Source: Asinibacterium sp. OR53 (lineage in GTDB: Bacteria; Bacteroidota; Bacteroidia; Chitinophagales; Chitinophagaceae). Taken from it: 64,000 nucleotides of DNA. The stretch lies in contig NZ_KI911562.1 of assembly GCF_000515315.1 (NCBI RefSeq), forward strand, positions 1,446,505-1,510,504, given 5' to 3'. The notes under the pieces are model-generated. The model saw nothing but the letters and a program-made list of their open reading frames with translations, made no database searches and was not told the origin of the DNA. A program made the position numbers and the translations under genes. Positions 27,677-37,249 of this stretch are shown piece by piece (the stretch's first letter is position 1; the number at the start of each line of letters is the position of its first letter).

Positions 27677-28891
27677 ATGGCAACTTCAAAACCCGCAATC
27701 AGTCCGTCTATTACTTATGAACCCCTGGAAGAAGTGCTCGATGTAAAACCGCAGGGCGCCAAACTCAATATCGGCATCCCCAAAGAGATCGCTTTCCAGG
27801 AAAACCGGATTGCATTAACGCCCGATGCGGTAGGGGTATTGGTGGCGAATGGTAACCAGGTGGCCGTGGAACACAAAGCAGGCGAGGGAAGTAACTATTC
27901 CGATAAGGATTATTCAGAGATGGGCGCCCGTATTGTGTACGACCGGGCCGATATTTTCAAATGCCCCATCCTGGTGAAAAGCGCACCGCCGGTGGAAGAA
28001 GACATGCCACTGTTACAGATGAACCAGACCGTTATCTCCCCCATACATTTATCTGCCCTCAAAAAAGAGCATATAGAAAAGATGATGGAGAAAAGAGTGA
28101 CTGCGCTCAGCTTTGAAAATTTCAAAGACGACAGCGGTACTTATCCCATCGTGCGCAGTATGAGTGAGATCGCCGGTAGTGCGGTGATGCTGATTGCAGG
28201 ACAGTACCTGAGCAGTTTCAATAACGGCAAGGGCGTGTTGCTGGGAGGTATCAGCGGTATACCACCCACCAAAGTAGTGATCATCGGCGCAGGTATCGTT
28301 GGTGAATTTGCTACACGCAATGCATTGGCATTGGGTGCTTCGGTGAAAGTGTTCGATAGCGATGTGTACCGGTTGAAACAATTGCAGAACAACCTGGGGC
28401 AACGCATCTGGACTTCCGTACTGGAACCGCGTATTTTATCGAAGCAATTAAAAACCTGCGAAGTGGCTGTGGGCGCTCTCAGCAATGAATATGGCCGTGC
28501 TCCTGTAGTAGTAACAGAAGCCATGGTAGCAGCGATGCGCAAAGGCAGCATCATCATTGATGTGGCCATTGATCGCGGCGGTTGTTTTGAGACCAGCGAG
28601 CTAACCAGTTATGAATCCCCCACTTTCATCAAACACGATGTGATCCATTATTGTGTACCCAATATCCCCAGCGGATTTGCGCGTACCGCCAGTCAGGCCA
28701 TCAGCAACGTGCTGATGCCATTGATACTGGAAGTGAGCGATGAAGGCGGATTGGAAGAAATGGTTTGGCACAATTTTAATCTCCGCGAAGGGATCTATAT
28801 GTTCAAAGGAGCCCTCACTGATTTTTACATCAGCCAGAAATTCGACCTGAAATACACCGACCTAAACCTGCTTATTGCAAGCCGAAGATAA
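27677..28891 (+). CDS. ald: Alanine dehydrogenase
   Basis: NAD-dependent enzyme converting L-alanine to pyruvate and ammonia, and the reverse. The product is 404 residues, about 30 more than the shortest relatives because of an N-terminal extension before LNIGIPKEIAFQENRIALTP. The nucleotide-binding motif VVIIGAGIVGEFATRNALALG lies in the middle (about 196-216), and KHDVIHYCVPNIPSGFARTAS (about 316-336) is the conserved substrate region. A Saccharopine/NAD(P) transhydrogenase relative is less likely given these motifs. A repeat-rich region follows the stop. Confidence 0.92.
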   Translation: MATSKPAISPSITYEPLEEVLDVKPQGAKLNIGIPKEIAFQENRIALTPDAVGVLVANGNQVAVEHKAGEGSNYSDKDYSEMGARIVYDRADIFKCPILVKSAPPVEEDMPLLQMNQTVISPIHLSALKKEHIEKMMEKRVTALSFENFKDDSGTYPIVRSMSEIAGSAVMLIAGQYLSSFNNGKGVLLGGISGIPPTKVVIIGAGIVGEFATRNALALGASVKVFDSDVYRLKQLQNNLGQRIWTSVLEPRILSKQLKTCEVAVGALSNEYGRAPVVVTEAMVAAMRKGSIIIDVAIDRGGCFETSELTSYESPTFIKHDVIHYCVPNIPSGFARTASQAISNVLMPLILEVSDEGGLEEMVWHNFNLREGIYMFKGALTDFYISQKFDLKYTDLNLLIASRR

Positions 28892-28904
28892 TACTCATTA
28901 AGCC

Positions 28905-29005
28905 GTCATCCCGAGCGTAGCCGAGGGATCTGCCTGAATGTTCGAGCAGGTCCTTCGACTCGCTTTGCTCGCTCAGGATGACATTCTTCGCTCGCTCAGG
29001 ATGAC
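28905..29005. repeat. REP-like intergenic element
   Basis: GTCATCCCGAG at 28905-28915 faces CTCAGGATGAC at 28972-28982 and again at 28995-29005. The GTCATCC/GGATGAC ends and the internal TTCGAC-TCGC stretches form large hairpins, as in the dispersed GTCATCC-type repeats of Bacteroidota. The right part is duplicated, suggesting slippage. It also separates convergent genes and may stop transcription. Confidence 0.65.
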
Positions 29006-29025
29006 GATTAGAACAGGCGCAAATC

Positions 29026-30144
29026 TTAATTTTTCAGCTTAATATGTATATCGGAATGATCCCTGATCTCTTCATTGGCCGCTTTGATGAGGGTATCACC
29101 GGCGTTAAGCTTTCCGAATAATTCAACATTGCCATTTACCTCGTTGCCCTTTTGTACCGGCACCCATTCTGCTTTGTTGTTGTTTACCCTGATCACAAAA
29201 GTGCCGGTACTGGCATTGAGTACAGCAGATTTAGGCGCCGTGAGGCTGCTGTCTTTGTTATTCAGCGGAAGGTTAACATCTGCGATCATACCGGGTAATA
29301 ATTTTTTATCCGCATTCAATACATCCATTTCGATCCTTTGCGAACGGAGCCTGGTATCGAGTGCGCCTGCGAGTCGGTTCACTGTCGCACTGAACACCTG
29401 GCCGGGGAATGCTTTCACAGAGAATTTCACGCCGCTGTTATCGTGCAGGTAACTGCTGTATGCTTCGGGAACAGCAATCACAAGACGTAGTTTTTTCTGT
29501 TCCTGTAAGGTAAACATCGGCAGTTCTGATCCTTTACCCGAAGGGCCTACATAAGCGCCGGGGTTCACATTGCGCGCTGTAATGATGCCATTGAAAGGCG
29601 CCCTTATTTCGAGATAGTCTTTGTTGGCAGTTACTTCATGATAAGCTGCTTTGGCAGCCTGCAATTGCGCGTAATCAGATTTTTGGCGGGCCAATGCCAG
29701 ATCGAGGTCGTTAGGAGAAATGGTTCCCGGGGTTTTGCTTGTTTCCAACAGCCTTTCATAATTCGCTTTGCTGGCGAGGTAGATGGCTTCGAAAGATTTG
29801 AGCTTTGATTCGGCCCCCGATAATTGAGAACCGATCTCGGGCGCTTCCATAGTGGCCAGTAACTGACCCTGGGTTACCTGCGTTCCTACATCGGCATGTA
29901 TCTTTTTTACAAAGCTGCTCACTTTAGCATAGATATCTACCTGCTGAAAAGCAACCAGCTCACCGGGCATCTGAAGCGATGCGGTTAACTGCTGTTTTTG
30001 TACCAGCACAACTTCTGCGGCCGGAAGTGCCACCGCATGTGTTTCTTTTTCTTTCTTTGCCTCACCTGAGTTACAACCGGCTACGATCAGGAATGAAAGA
30101 CCCGCTGCCAGTGATGGATATAGTTTGTTGAATGTTTTACGCAT
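29026..30144 (-). CDS. RND efflux periplasmic adaptor (lipoprotein)
   Basis: Membrane-fusion protein joining an inner-membrane RND pump to a TolC channel. From the ATG at 30144 it has 372 residues with a lipoprotein signal (LSFLIVAGC, cysteine at 24). The barrel-sandwich half-motifs VQKQQLTASLQMPGELVAFQ and YLEIRAPFNGIITARNVNPG flank a helical hairpin, followed by a beta-barrel and the membrane-proximal domain. The frame is open further upstream but an 8-base overlap with the pump's stop at the chosen ATG fits an operon. Substrates are not predictable. Confidence 0.9.
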   Translation of the reverse strand: MRKTFNKLYPSLAAGLSFLIVAGCNSGEAKKEKETHAVALPAAEVVLVQKQQLTASLQMPGELVAFQQVDIYAKVSSFVKKIHADVGTQVTQGQLLATMEAPEIGSQLSGAESKLKSFEAIYLASKANYERLLETSKTPGTISPNDLDLALARQKSDYAQLQAAKAAYHEVTANKDYLEIRAPFNGIITARNVNPGAYVGPSGKGSELPMFTLQEQKKLRLVIAVPEAYSSYLHDNSGVKFSVKAFPGQVFSATVNRLAGALDTRLRSQRIEMDVLNADKKLLPGMIADVNLPLNNKDSSLTAPKSAVLNASTGTFVIRVNNNKAEWVPVQKGNEVNGNVELFGKLNAGDTLIKAANEEIRDHSDIHIKLKN

Positions 30145-33100
30145 GTTTTGTACGGTTATCGAAAAGTGAACGGATATAGTGTTTGCTTTCTTTGTCTTCC
30201 GGATCCAGTGAAACAGACTGTGTGCCCGATTTTTCCTGCGCCCATGCAAATATCACGGGCAATATGAACAACGCAGCGAATGTAGAAGCGATCAATCCGC
30301 CGATCACGGCTCTTCCCAGCGGCGCCGATTGGTCGCCTGCTTCACCTAAACCGCTGGCCATGGGTATCATGCCCACCACCATGGCCAATGCTGTCATCAA
30401 TATAGGGCGCAATCGCAGCGCTGCCGCTTCTTTGGCCGATAAGAACGCGTTGCCATTGTGTTTGCGCAACTGTTCGGCATTGGTGATCAGCAGTACGGAG
30501 TTGGAAATAGAAACGCCTACCGACATGATGATGCCCATATACGACTGCAGGTTCAGTGTTGAACCCGTTAACATCAATAGCGACAAGGAGCCCAGCAATA
30601 CAGCCGGCACAGTGGCCAATACCACCAGTGATACTTTGAAAGACTGGAAGTTGGCAGCCAGCATGAGGAAGATTACCACAATAGCTACGATGAGTCCCGA
30701 TTGCAGGCTGTCCAGCGTTTCGGTGAGCGTAGTACTCAAACCAATGGGCTCTATGCTCAACCCACGTGGCAATTCACCAAGAGAAGCGATCGCTTTTTTT
30801 ACATCGTTCGATGCAGCGCCGAGGTCTGTTTTGTGAACATTGGCTGTTACAGACAAGGCAGGCATAGCGCCCAGGTTGTCGTTCTCGCCGTAGGCAGTAC
30901 CAGTGGCTAACGTAGCCACATCGCCTAATACAGGCCGGACAGCATTCTTTTGCAATGCGATTTCCTTGAGATCATTGGTGCTGGCCATTTTACTTTCCGG
31001 AACCTCCACCTGCACACTGTAACTGTATCCCGCCTTTTCGTCCATCCAGATATTTTTGTCGGTGAAGCGGGATGAAGAAGTGGAGGTGATGAGCGATCTT
31101 GATACATCATTCATGTCAAGACCCAATTGCGCAGCTTTTACACGGTCAACGTTTACATTAATAGTAGGATACTTAGTAGATTGGCCCAACTGCACATCGC
31201 GCAGGTAACTGATCTCTTTCAGGCGATCGATGATCTTTGCAGAATAGAGTTCATTGATCTTTTTATTTCTGCCCGATACCCTTACTTCGATAGGAGTAGG
31301 AGAGCCCTGGCTCAATATCTTTTCAGTTAACTCAATCGGTTCAAAAGATGGCTTTACATCCGGTACTTCCTGTTTCATCCGCTCGCGGATCTTGTCTTTC
31401 AATTCATCGAGATTGGTTTTGTAACCTTCTTTAAGACTTACTTGTATTACGGCTTCTTGCGGACCAGGCATGAATAGATAAATAGGGCTGGTAGAAAACT
31501 GTGAAGGATGCTGACCAACAAAAGCAGAAGTCACATTGATGTTTTCAGCGCCTACAATAGACTTGATGATATTGAGCACCTTGATGGTCTTTTCTTCTGT
31601 ACGTTCTGCCCTGGTTCCTTCGGGTGCACGTAAACGCACCTGGAACTGGCCACTGTTTACTTTGGGTAATACATCCCTGCCTATAGAAGAGAGCATCCAC
31701 CAGGCAAGGCCGGAAATAACGAGCACATAAACAATGGTGATGGGTTTGCGGTAAGGCATCAACCTTTCGCTGAAACGGATGAAACGATTCCTGAATTTTT
31801 CAAAACGTGTCAATGATTTTTTATCACCGCTCTCGCATTGTTCGATGAGTACTTTTTTCTGATCCCAGGTATCTTTCTCCGATTCTTTTGTGAGTGCCGA
31901 TGTTTTGAACTGGGCTTCATCTTCAGAAAGTCTGCCTTTTTTCTTTTTGCCGGCTTTGTGACTTTTCATGATCCAGTTGGCCATGATGGGCACGAATGTC
32001 TGCGCCAGGAAATAAGATACGATCATGGAAAAACCAATGGCCAGCGCCAATGGCAGAAACAAGGAACCGGGAATACCGCTCATGGTAAATGCCGGCGCGA
32101 ATACTGCAAGAATGCAGAAAAGGATTAACAGCTTAGGGAATGCGATTTCTTTACAGGCATCCCAGATGGCCAGCGCCTTGGGTTTACCCATATCGAAGTG
32201 TTGGTGGATGTTCTCGATGGTTACCGTACTCTCATCCACCAATATACCAATGGCCAATGCCAGTCCGCTCAACGTCATGATATTGATGGTTTGCCCGAAA
32301 AGATTCAGGAACAAAACACCGGATATGATAGATGTAGGAATGGTGAGGATCACGATCAATGCTCCCCTGCTATCGCCCAGGAACAACAATACCATCAAAC
32401 CGGTAAGGATAGCTCCGATGGCGCCTTCACTCAACAGGCTTTTCACGGAATTGATCACATAGGTAGACTGATCGAATTCGTACGACAATGTAACATCTTC
32501 CGGTAATTGCGATTGTAATCTGGGGAGCGCTTGTTTCAGTTTCTGAACCACTTCCCAGGTAGATGCATCTCCGCTTTTTGCAATACTGAGGTAAACAGAG
32601 CGTTTGCCGTTTACCAAAGCATATCCCACTGTTACGTCGGCGCCGTCTTCTACTGTAGCTACATCACGCAGGTAAAGATTCTGTACGCCGCCTTTGAATA
32701 AAGGAATGTTCTCAAAATCTTTTACTGTTTTAATCAACGTATTAGTGGGTGAAATATAGTTGGTATCGCCTATACGGATATTGCCAGAAGGGGTTGTCTG
32801 GTTGTTCACCTTCAATGCTTCTACCACCTGATCGGGTGTCAGGTTATGCGAGCGTAGCAGCGTAGGATCAACTTTAACAACGATGGTTCTTACATTACCG
32901 CCAAAAGGAGGTGAAGAAAGCAGGCCGGGTATGGCAGTGAATGAGGCGCGCACATAAACGTTGGCCATGTCCATCAGCTCGTTGTTGGTACGCACATTAC
33001 TGCGCAGTACCAGTTGTCCAACAGGTAAAGTGGAAGCATCGAAACGGATGATGAAAGGCGGCTGCGACCCCTGCGGGAAGATGGCTTGTATACGGTTGGC

Positions 33101-33433
33101 GCTGGCGCTCAATTCCGCAGAAGCCTGCGCCATATTGGTGCCCGGATAAAAAGTGATCTTGATGAGGGTAAGTCCCTGGATGTTTTTGGTCTCAACAGTT
33201 TTGATACCATTGACATAAGAAAGAATGTTGACATATTGCTTGCCAAAAAGCGCTTCCATCTGGTCGGGCGTATAACCGCCAAAAGGGTGGGCCAGGTACA
33301 TAACAGGTAAATCGAGCTTGGGAAATATATCGATCTTGATGCTGTTCACGGCTTTGATACCAAAGAAAAACAATCCTGCAACCAGCACCATGATGCTGAT
33401 CGGTTTACGCAGTGCAAAACGGATCATGTTCAT
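30137..33433 (-). CDS. RND efflux transporter, HAE1/AcrB-like
   Basis: Inner-membrane proton-driven pump of 1098 residues. The beginning IRFALRKPISIMVLVAGLFF, the TM4 region IGILVDESTVTIENI (with the proton-relay aspartate) and the second half repeat (YMGIIMSVGVSISNSVLLIT) show two homologous halves with twelve membrane helices and two large periplasmic loops. An added charged stretch of about 70 residues (KSHKAGKKKKGRLSEDEAQF onward) lies in the central cytoplasmic loop, making the protein longer than usual. It sits between a TolC-like channel and the adaptor in one operon. Confidence 0.93.
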   Translation of the reverse strand: MNMIRFALRKPISIMVLVAGLFFFGIKAVNSIKIDIFPKLDLPVMYLAHPFGGYTPDQMEALFGKQYVNILSYVNGIKTVETKNIQGLTLIKITFYPGTNMAQASAELSASANRIQAIFPQGSQPPFIIRFDASTLPVGQLVLRSNVRTNNELMDMANVYVRASFTAIPGLLSSPPFGGNVRTIVVKVDPTLLRSHNLTPDQVVEALKVNNQTTPSGNIRIGDTNYISPTNTLIKTVKDFENIPLFKGGVQNLYLRDVATVEDGADVTVGYALVNGKRSVYLSIAKSGDASTWEVVQKLKQALPRLQSQLPEDVTLSYEFDQSTYVINSVKSLLSEGAIGAILTGLMVLLFLGDSRGALIVILTIPTSIISGVLFLNLFGQTINIMTLSGLALAIGILVDESTVTIENIHQHFDMGKPKALAIWDACKEIAFPKLLILFCILAVFAPAFTMSGIPGSLFLPLALAIGFSMIVSYFLAQTFVPIMANWIMKSHKAGKKKKGRLSEDEAQFKTSALTKESEKDTWDQKKVLIEQCESGDKKSLTRFEKFRNRFIRFSERLMPYRKPITIVYVLVISGLAWWMLSSIGRDVLPKVNSGQFQVRLRAPEGTRAERTEEKTIKVLNIIKSIVGAENINVTSAFVGQHPSQFSTSPIYLFMPGPQEAVIQVSLKEGYKTNLDELKDKIRERMKQEVPDVKPSFEPIELTEKILSQGSPTPIEVRVSGRNKKINELYSAKIIDRLKEISYLRDVQLGQSTKYPTINVNVDRVKAAQLGLDMNDVSRSLITSTSSSRFTDKNIWMDEKAGYSYSVQVEVPESKMASTNDLKEIALQKNAVRPVLGDVATLATGTAYGENDNLGAMPALSVTANVHKTDLGAASNDVKKAIASLGELPRGLSIEPIGLSTTLTETLDSLQSGLIVAIVVIFLMLAANFQSFKVSLVVLATVPAVLLGSLSLLMLTGSTLNLQSYMGIIMSVGVSISNSVLLITNAEQLRKHNGNAFLSAKEAAALRLRPILMTALAMVVGMIPMASGLGEAGDQSAPLGRAVIGGLIASTFAALFILPVIFAWAQEKSGTQSVSLDPEDKESKHYIRSLFDNRTKHA

Positions 33434-33441
33434 ACTAACTA

Positions 33442-34854
33442 TTATTTTACCTGTTTCAGGAATAAATCAAAATCACCCGAGGCTGCTGCCTTCAACAGCA
33501 AGGCCTGCCATACATTGATAAAAGCCACACCGATATCTGTTTCTGCTTTATTTACTGCATACAATGCTTGCTGGAGGTCTACAATATTGGCCAGCCCGTT
33601 TTTATATAAAACGCTTTTCTGTAAATAAGCATCTGATGCCGCTTTGTATTGTCTGGGCACTTCCTTGCAAGCCTGGAGGGCATTTTCAATGCGTTGATCG
33701 GAAAGAATCAGTTGATCTTTCAATTGGGTATTCACCAGGTCGTATTCAGACTCGTAAGCCTGGGTAATGAAATGCTGCGCTGCTGCCTGGTGTTTGATCT
33801 TGGATGGACTCATCAGGTTCCAGGAAACAGACAGACCCGCAACATAATTGCTGCGCGAAGGGTTGATGCCGCTAAAATAACTTTTCGAATACCTGTCGGG
33901 ATAATCCGGTGTATAATTATAATCAAAACCAGATCCCCTGCTTTGGAAGATGCCAAACAGGTTCACACCGGGCAATATGGTTTTTCGGATGGCTGTTTCT
34001 GATAAACTGCTTTGCGTAATACGACTGGCAAAAAACTGCGCCTGTGGATTTTGACGAACGTCGAAATCGGTATGGTAAGCAGCAGGCATGTTTTTTAGAA
34101 AAGCGCTGTCCAGTACAAAGGGCGCGGGACTGGTATTGAGTAACTGTGCCAGTTGATTACGCAGTTGCTGTTCGTTACCTGTAGCATCGATCAAAGCGAG
34201 TGTAGCCCTCGATACTTCTGCATTGGCAATAGAAGAATCCACACCGGGATTAAGGCCAGATAAGGTCCTGGCCATCACTACTTTCCTGATGGCATTGGCC
34301 CTGTCGAGATTGGATTGTGCGTTCAGGATAAACCTTTGTGCAATGAGCAGGTTGAGATAAGCAGAACTGATCTTTACACTTTGAATGAACTGTTCCTGCA
34401 AGAGATCGGCCGAATCTCTTTTGACCTGTGCATTGGCAGCATCGATCCTCGACTGCTTTCTGCCGAAGCTGAACGCTTCCCAGTTGGTATTGATCACATA
34501 GAGCGCCCCGAAAGCGGCCGCCCAACTCTGTTTGCCGTAAGATGGCCCTGCTGAAGCAACGCCTGTTACAGCGGGTGCCATCGGGCCAAACTGTCCATTG
34601 ATGGTACCATAGCTTTGTTGCAATCCGGCGATGACATTGGGCAGATAATCGTTCTTAACGTTTTGCACCAGGGCGCTGGAAGCCTGCAGGTAATGTTGTT
34701 TGGCCTGGATGGACTGGTAATTGCCCAGTCCGGTTTTGATGGCATCTGAAAGCCATAAAACAGGCTGCTGTGCAACGACTGCATTGATACAGCATACAAA
34801 AGCGATAATAAAATAACAGGCAGCATTACCGCTGCGATGAGTAGAATGATTCAT
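33442..34854 (-). CDS. TolC-like outer membrane efflux protein
   Basis: Outer-membrane channel of about 470 residues, the first gene of this RND operon. I use the ATG at 34854 (MNHSTHRSGNAAC); an upstream ATG at 34875 adds seven residues. A signal peptide ends near AVVAQQ. Two repeats of long coiled-coil helices with strands such as LGNYQSIQAKQHYLQASSAL and VNTQLKDQLILSDQRIENAL fit the OEP family (PF02321). Only 8 bases separate it from the pump gene. Confidence 0.9.
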   Translation of the reverse strand: MNHSTHRSGNAACYFIIAFVCCINAVVAQQPVLWLSDAIKTGLGNYQSIQAKQHYLQASSALVQNVKNDYLPNVIAGLQQSYGTINGQFGPMAPAVTGVASAGPSYGKQSWAAAFGALYVINTNWEAFSFGRKQSRIDAANAQVKRDSADLLQEQFIQSVKISSAYLNLLIAQRFILNAQSNLDRANAIRKVVMARTLSGLNPGVDSSIANAEVSRATLALIDATGNEQQLRNQLAQLLNTSPAPFVLDSAFLKNMPAAYHTDFDVRQNPQAQFFASRITQSSLSETAIRKTILPGVNLFGIFQSRGSGFDYNYTPDYPDRYSKSYFSGINPSRSNYVAGLSVSWNLMSPSKIKHQAAAQHFITQAYESEYDLVNTQLKDQLILSDQRIENALQACKEVPRQYKAASDAYLQKSVLYKNGLANIVDLQQALYAVNKAETDIGVAFINVWQALLLKAAASGDFDLFLKQVK

Positions 34855-34935
34855 GCAAAAGAATTGTGACTTCAATTTTCGAAGGCGCGCAGATCGTTTG
34901 GGTTTAGTATGGATGGTTTCTCTAATTATTTTATG

Positions 34936-35601
34936 CTATTGAACCGGCTGTCCGGTAATCTTCGCGGCACATTGCCAGGATTTTCTCGGGTCCTTATCAA
35001 TAATATTTTGCAGGAGGTCGGCATGCGCTTCATGTACATTCAGGAATGCACTGGTGTCGCTGAAGACTTCCTGGAAAGACTTTTCGATTTGAGCGGCAAT
35101 GGTTTTGTAGAGGTCTGCCAGTATATCGTTTTTGGCAGCTTCTGCAATGCTGATATGGAATTGGATATCGGCCGCGATACAGGCGGCAATCTCATTGTTG
35201 ACAGCAGCTTCGTATCTTTTTTTGAGGAACCGGGTCATCTGGGTAATGTCTTTCTGCGTCCGGTTGAGCGCTGCTTTTTCGGCGATTTTCAATTCCAGCA
35301 GTTGCCTTACTTCCTGTAAGTCGGGACCTTTTGCATTTTGCAGGCGTTCATACCAGGGAATACAGGTTCCATGCTGTAATTCAACGAAAGTGCCGAGTCC
35401 CTGCCTTACACGCAGCAGCCTGGAATTAACGAGTAACCGGATGGCTTCGCGTATGGTGGAACGGCCAACGCCAAAAAGCTCCATCAGCTCCGGCTCGGTA
35501 GGCAGCTGGTCGCCAGCCTTGTATTTTCCCGAGGCGATCTGCTGTTGCAGCTTGGAGGCCACTTCATCGCTGAGACAATATTTTTTAACGGGGGTCTGCA
35601 C
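34936..35601 (-). CDS. GntR family (FadR/FCD) regulator
   Basis: A 221-residue regulator. The winged helix holds LPTEPELMELFGVGRSTIRE, and the C-terminal helical FCD domain carries the metal-site-like pattern DIQFHISIAEA and HEAHADLL. The only usable start is a GTG at 35601: the codon before it is preceded in frame by a TGA at 35607. Immediately upstream lies a 25-base inverted repeat that overlaps the end of a promoter, so it probably represses itself. The RND operon begins 81 bases after its stop and is the likely further target or cotranscribed partner. Confidence 0.9.
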   Translation of the reverse strand: MQTPVKKYCLSDEVASKLQQQIASGKYKAGDQLPTEPELMELFGVGRSTIREAIRLLVNSRLLRVRQGLGTFVELQHGTCIPWYERLQNAKGPDLQEVRQLLELKIAEKAALNRTQKDITQMTRFLKKRYEAAVNNEIAACIAADIQFHISIAEAAKNDILADLYKTIAAQIEKSFQEVFSDTSAFLNVHEAHADLLQNIIDKDPRKSWQCAAKITGQPVQ

Positions 35602-35626
35602 TAATCATCATATCATCTGATGATTA
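35602..35626. promoter_or_regulatory. Operator palindrome of the GntR regulator
   Basis: TAATCATCA and TGATGATTA, perfect 9-base arms around a 7-base centre, directly abut the GTG start and overlap the -7 box, a repressor position. Confidence 0.75.
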
Positions 35627-35657
35627 AAGGTATGGTATATTTTATAACCGGGACAAA
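35625..35657 (-). promoter_or_regulatory. gntR promoter (TTTG-N21-TACCTTTA)
   Basis: On the minus strand TTTG (35657-35654) is followed after 21 bases by TACCTTTA (35632-35625), seven of eight consensus positions. The start site falls within the palindrome. Confidence 0.6.
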
Positions 35658-35690
35658 TCCTCTCCCTGCAAAAAGATAAATGGTGCTGTG

Positions 35691-35939
35691 TTAGTTTTTT
35701 GGAGGGAGGTATTGTTGGCGTACGATGGCCATCAATTGACCGAGGTTTGCAATATTGGCTGCATCGTTGTCGGATATATGGATATGCCAGTTTTGTTCAA
35801 CGGCATTCAGCAAATAAGCTTTCTCCCAATCGGTCATGTCGAGGTCTTTCTGAAGATCGGTTTTGTCGGAAATTGAAACCGGGTAGATATTGAGTTTCCT
35901 TTTGAGTAAATGCTGGATACTATACACTAGGCTTTTCAT
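35691..35939 (-). CDS. Acyl-carrier-like small protein lacking the carrier serine
   Basis: An 82-residue acidic protein whose helices line up with acyl carrier proteins: DLQKDLDMTDWEKAYLLNAV matches the region around the phosphopantetheine site and IHISDNDAANIANLGQLMAI the last helices. Where carriers have Asp-Ser-Leu, this reads Thr-Asp-Trp (36-38), so position 37 is aspartate and no prosthetic group can attach in the ordinary way. No fatty-acid or polyketide gene is nearby. It may be a regulatory or structural ACP-fold protein; the family assignment is by pattern only. Confidence 0.5.
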   Translation of the reverse strand: MKSLVYSIQHLLKRKLNIYPVSISDKTDLQKDLDMTDWEKAYLLNAVEQNWHIHISDNDAANIANLGQLMAIVRQQYLPPKN

Positions 35940-36016
35940 GATCTTCCAATTTTGAGTGATTAATAAATACTAGAAGACCAAAAACATTGCCAAGTGTTTA
36001 TTAACGAGGTGTTAAA

Positions 36017-36409
36017 TTAGCCACCCAGGCCGCTGAACATGCCAAAGAGGATGATGCACAAAACGATCAGTGTGATGATCACATAGAGTTTGTCTTTTTC
36101 AATGGCGAAGGCCAGCACAGAGAATGCAATCCTTAAAATGGGTGTTGCAATCAACAGTACAACTGCGAGTTGTATGATGGAAGCACCATCGAATGCAGCC
36201 ACTCCATGCAGGATGCCGGATAAATACCTGAACTGCGCCGCAGCACCGTGAAATGTTTTATAATCGGGTATTTCGTGTACCTGTTGTAAATACAATATGC
36301 CTCCCAATAGCGCTACTGTTGCTGAAAGGAACACGCCTGCGCGCAGCCATTTGCCTATCATGCGCTCCATATCGCGTTGCTGCCAGTATTGAGAAGAAAA
36401 CCAATTCAT
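36017..36409 (-). CDS. DUF1634 membrane protein
   Basis: A 130-residue protein with three membrane helices (about 25-42, 79-100, 105-126) and the DUF1634 pattern RMIGKWLRAGVFLSATVALL plus FHGAAAQFRYLSGI. Its start overlaps the stop of the TauE-like gene by four bases (ATGA). This pairing with TauE/SafE permeases is recurrent, so it is likely an accessory subunit of that exporter. Confidence 0.87.
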   Translation of the reverse strand: MNWFSSQYWQQRDMERMIGKWLRAGVFLSATVALLGGILYLQQVHEIPDYKTFHGAAAQFRYLSGILHGVAAFDGASIIQLAVVLLIATPILRIAFSVLAFAIEKDKLYVIITLIVLCIILFGMFSGLGG

Positions 36410-37236
36410 AGTTTATGTGTAATGCCGTTATAGATCATTTCAAAAGCCATCAATCCAATAACGATGCTGAATAATATGCGCAGCCATTTAACCTGTGCAT
36501 TCATCAATATCTTTGATCCTGCCATGGCACCCAGTAAAACACCGATGATGGCCGGTAAAGCGAGTCCCGGTTGTATATATCCTCTTTGCAGGTAAACAAC
36601 TGCGCCCGCCGCCGTGGTAACGCCCACCATGAAATTACTGGTGGTGGTAGACACTTTAAAAGGTACGCGCATCATGATGTCCATGGCCACGACCTTAACC
36701 GCGCCGGAGCCAATGCCCAGGATACCGGAAAGAATACCCGCAAGTGTCATGATCAAATATCCCCCGAATACATTCCGGACGCCATAACTTACCATTCCTT
36801 GTTTTGAAGGATAAGTTCCGCCCATTTTTAGTTTGGCTGCAAAAGGAGAATTGACGGCGATATGTTCTTCCTGCTTGCGCAGGGTCATCACAGCAGAGAA
36901 CAGGAGCACCAATCCGAAAAGCATGGCAACAAAATGCGTGGGAATCAGTATAGCCACCGCCGCACCAATGATCGCTCCTGATGTAGTGGCAATTTCCAGG
37001 AACATACCAATGCGTATGTTGGTAATACCCTCTTTGATATAAGCTGCCGCCGCCCCGGAGGAAGTAGCAATGGAAGCAATCAACGATGTGCCGATGGCGT
37101 AACGGATATCGTACCCGAATCCCAATGTTATCAATGGTATCAATACTACGCCGCCTCCTAGTCCGGTTAGCGCCCCCAACATGCCAGCACAAAAAGCGCC
37201 TAAGAGTAAAATGAGGGTAAACAATGCCAAACTCAT
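36406..37236 (-). CDS. TauE/SafE family sulfite/anion exporter
   Basis: Inner-membrane permease of 276 residues. The two family repeats are visible, GMLGALTGLGGGVVLIPLIT near the start and AGILSGILGIGSGAVKVVAM near the middle. The family moves sulfite, sulfoacetate or other small anions; substrate not determined. It is followed by DUF1634 with a 4-base overlap and is preceded on the same strand, 13 bases away, by the PF06439 gene, so it could be the tail of that operon. Confidence 0.88.
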   Translation of the reverse strand: MSLALFTLILLLGAFCAGMLGALTGLGGGVVLIPLITLGFGYDIRYAIGTSLIASIATSSGAAAAYIKEGITNIRIGMFLEIATTSGAIIGAAVAILIPTHFVAMLFGLVLLFSAVMTLRKQEEHIAVNSPFAAKLKMGGTYPSKQGMVSYGVRNVFGGYLIMTLAGILSGILGIGSGAVKVVAMDIMMRVPFKVSTTTSNFMVGVTTAAGAVVYLQRGYIQPGLALPAIIGVLLGAMAGSKILMNAQVKWLRILFSIVIGLMAFEMIYNGITHKL

Positions 37237-37249
37237 GGGTACGAAGGAA

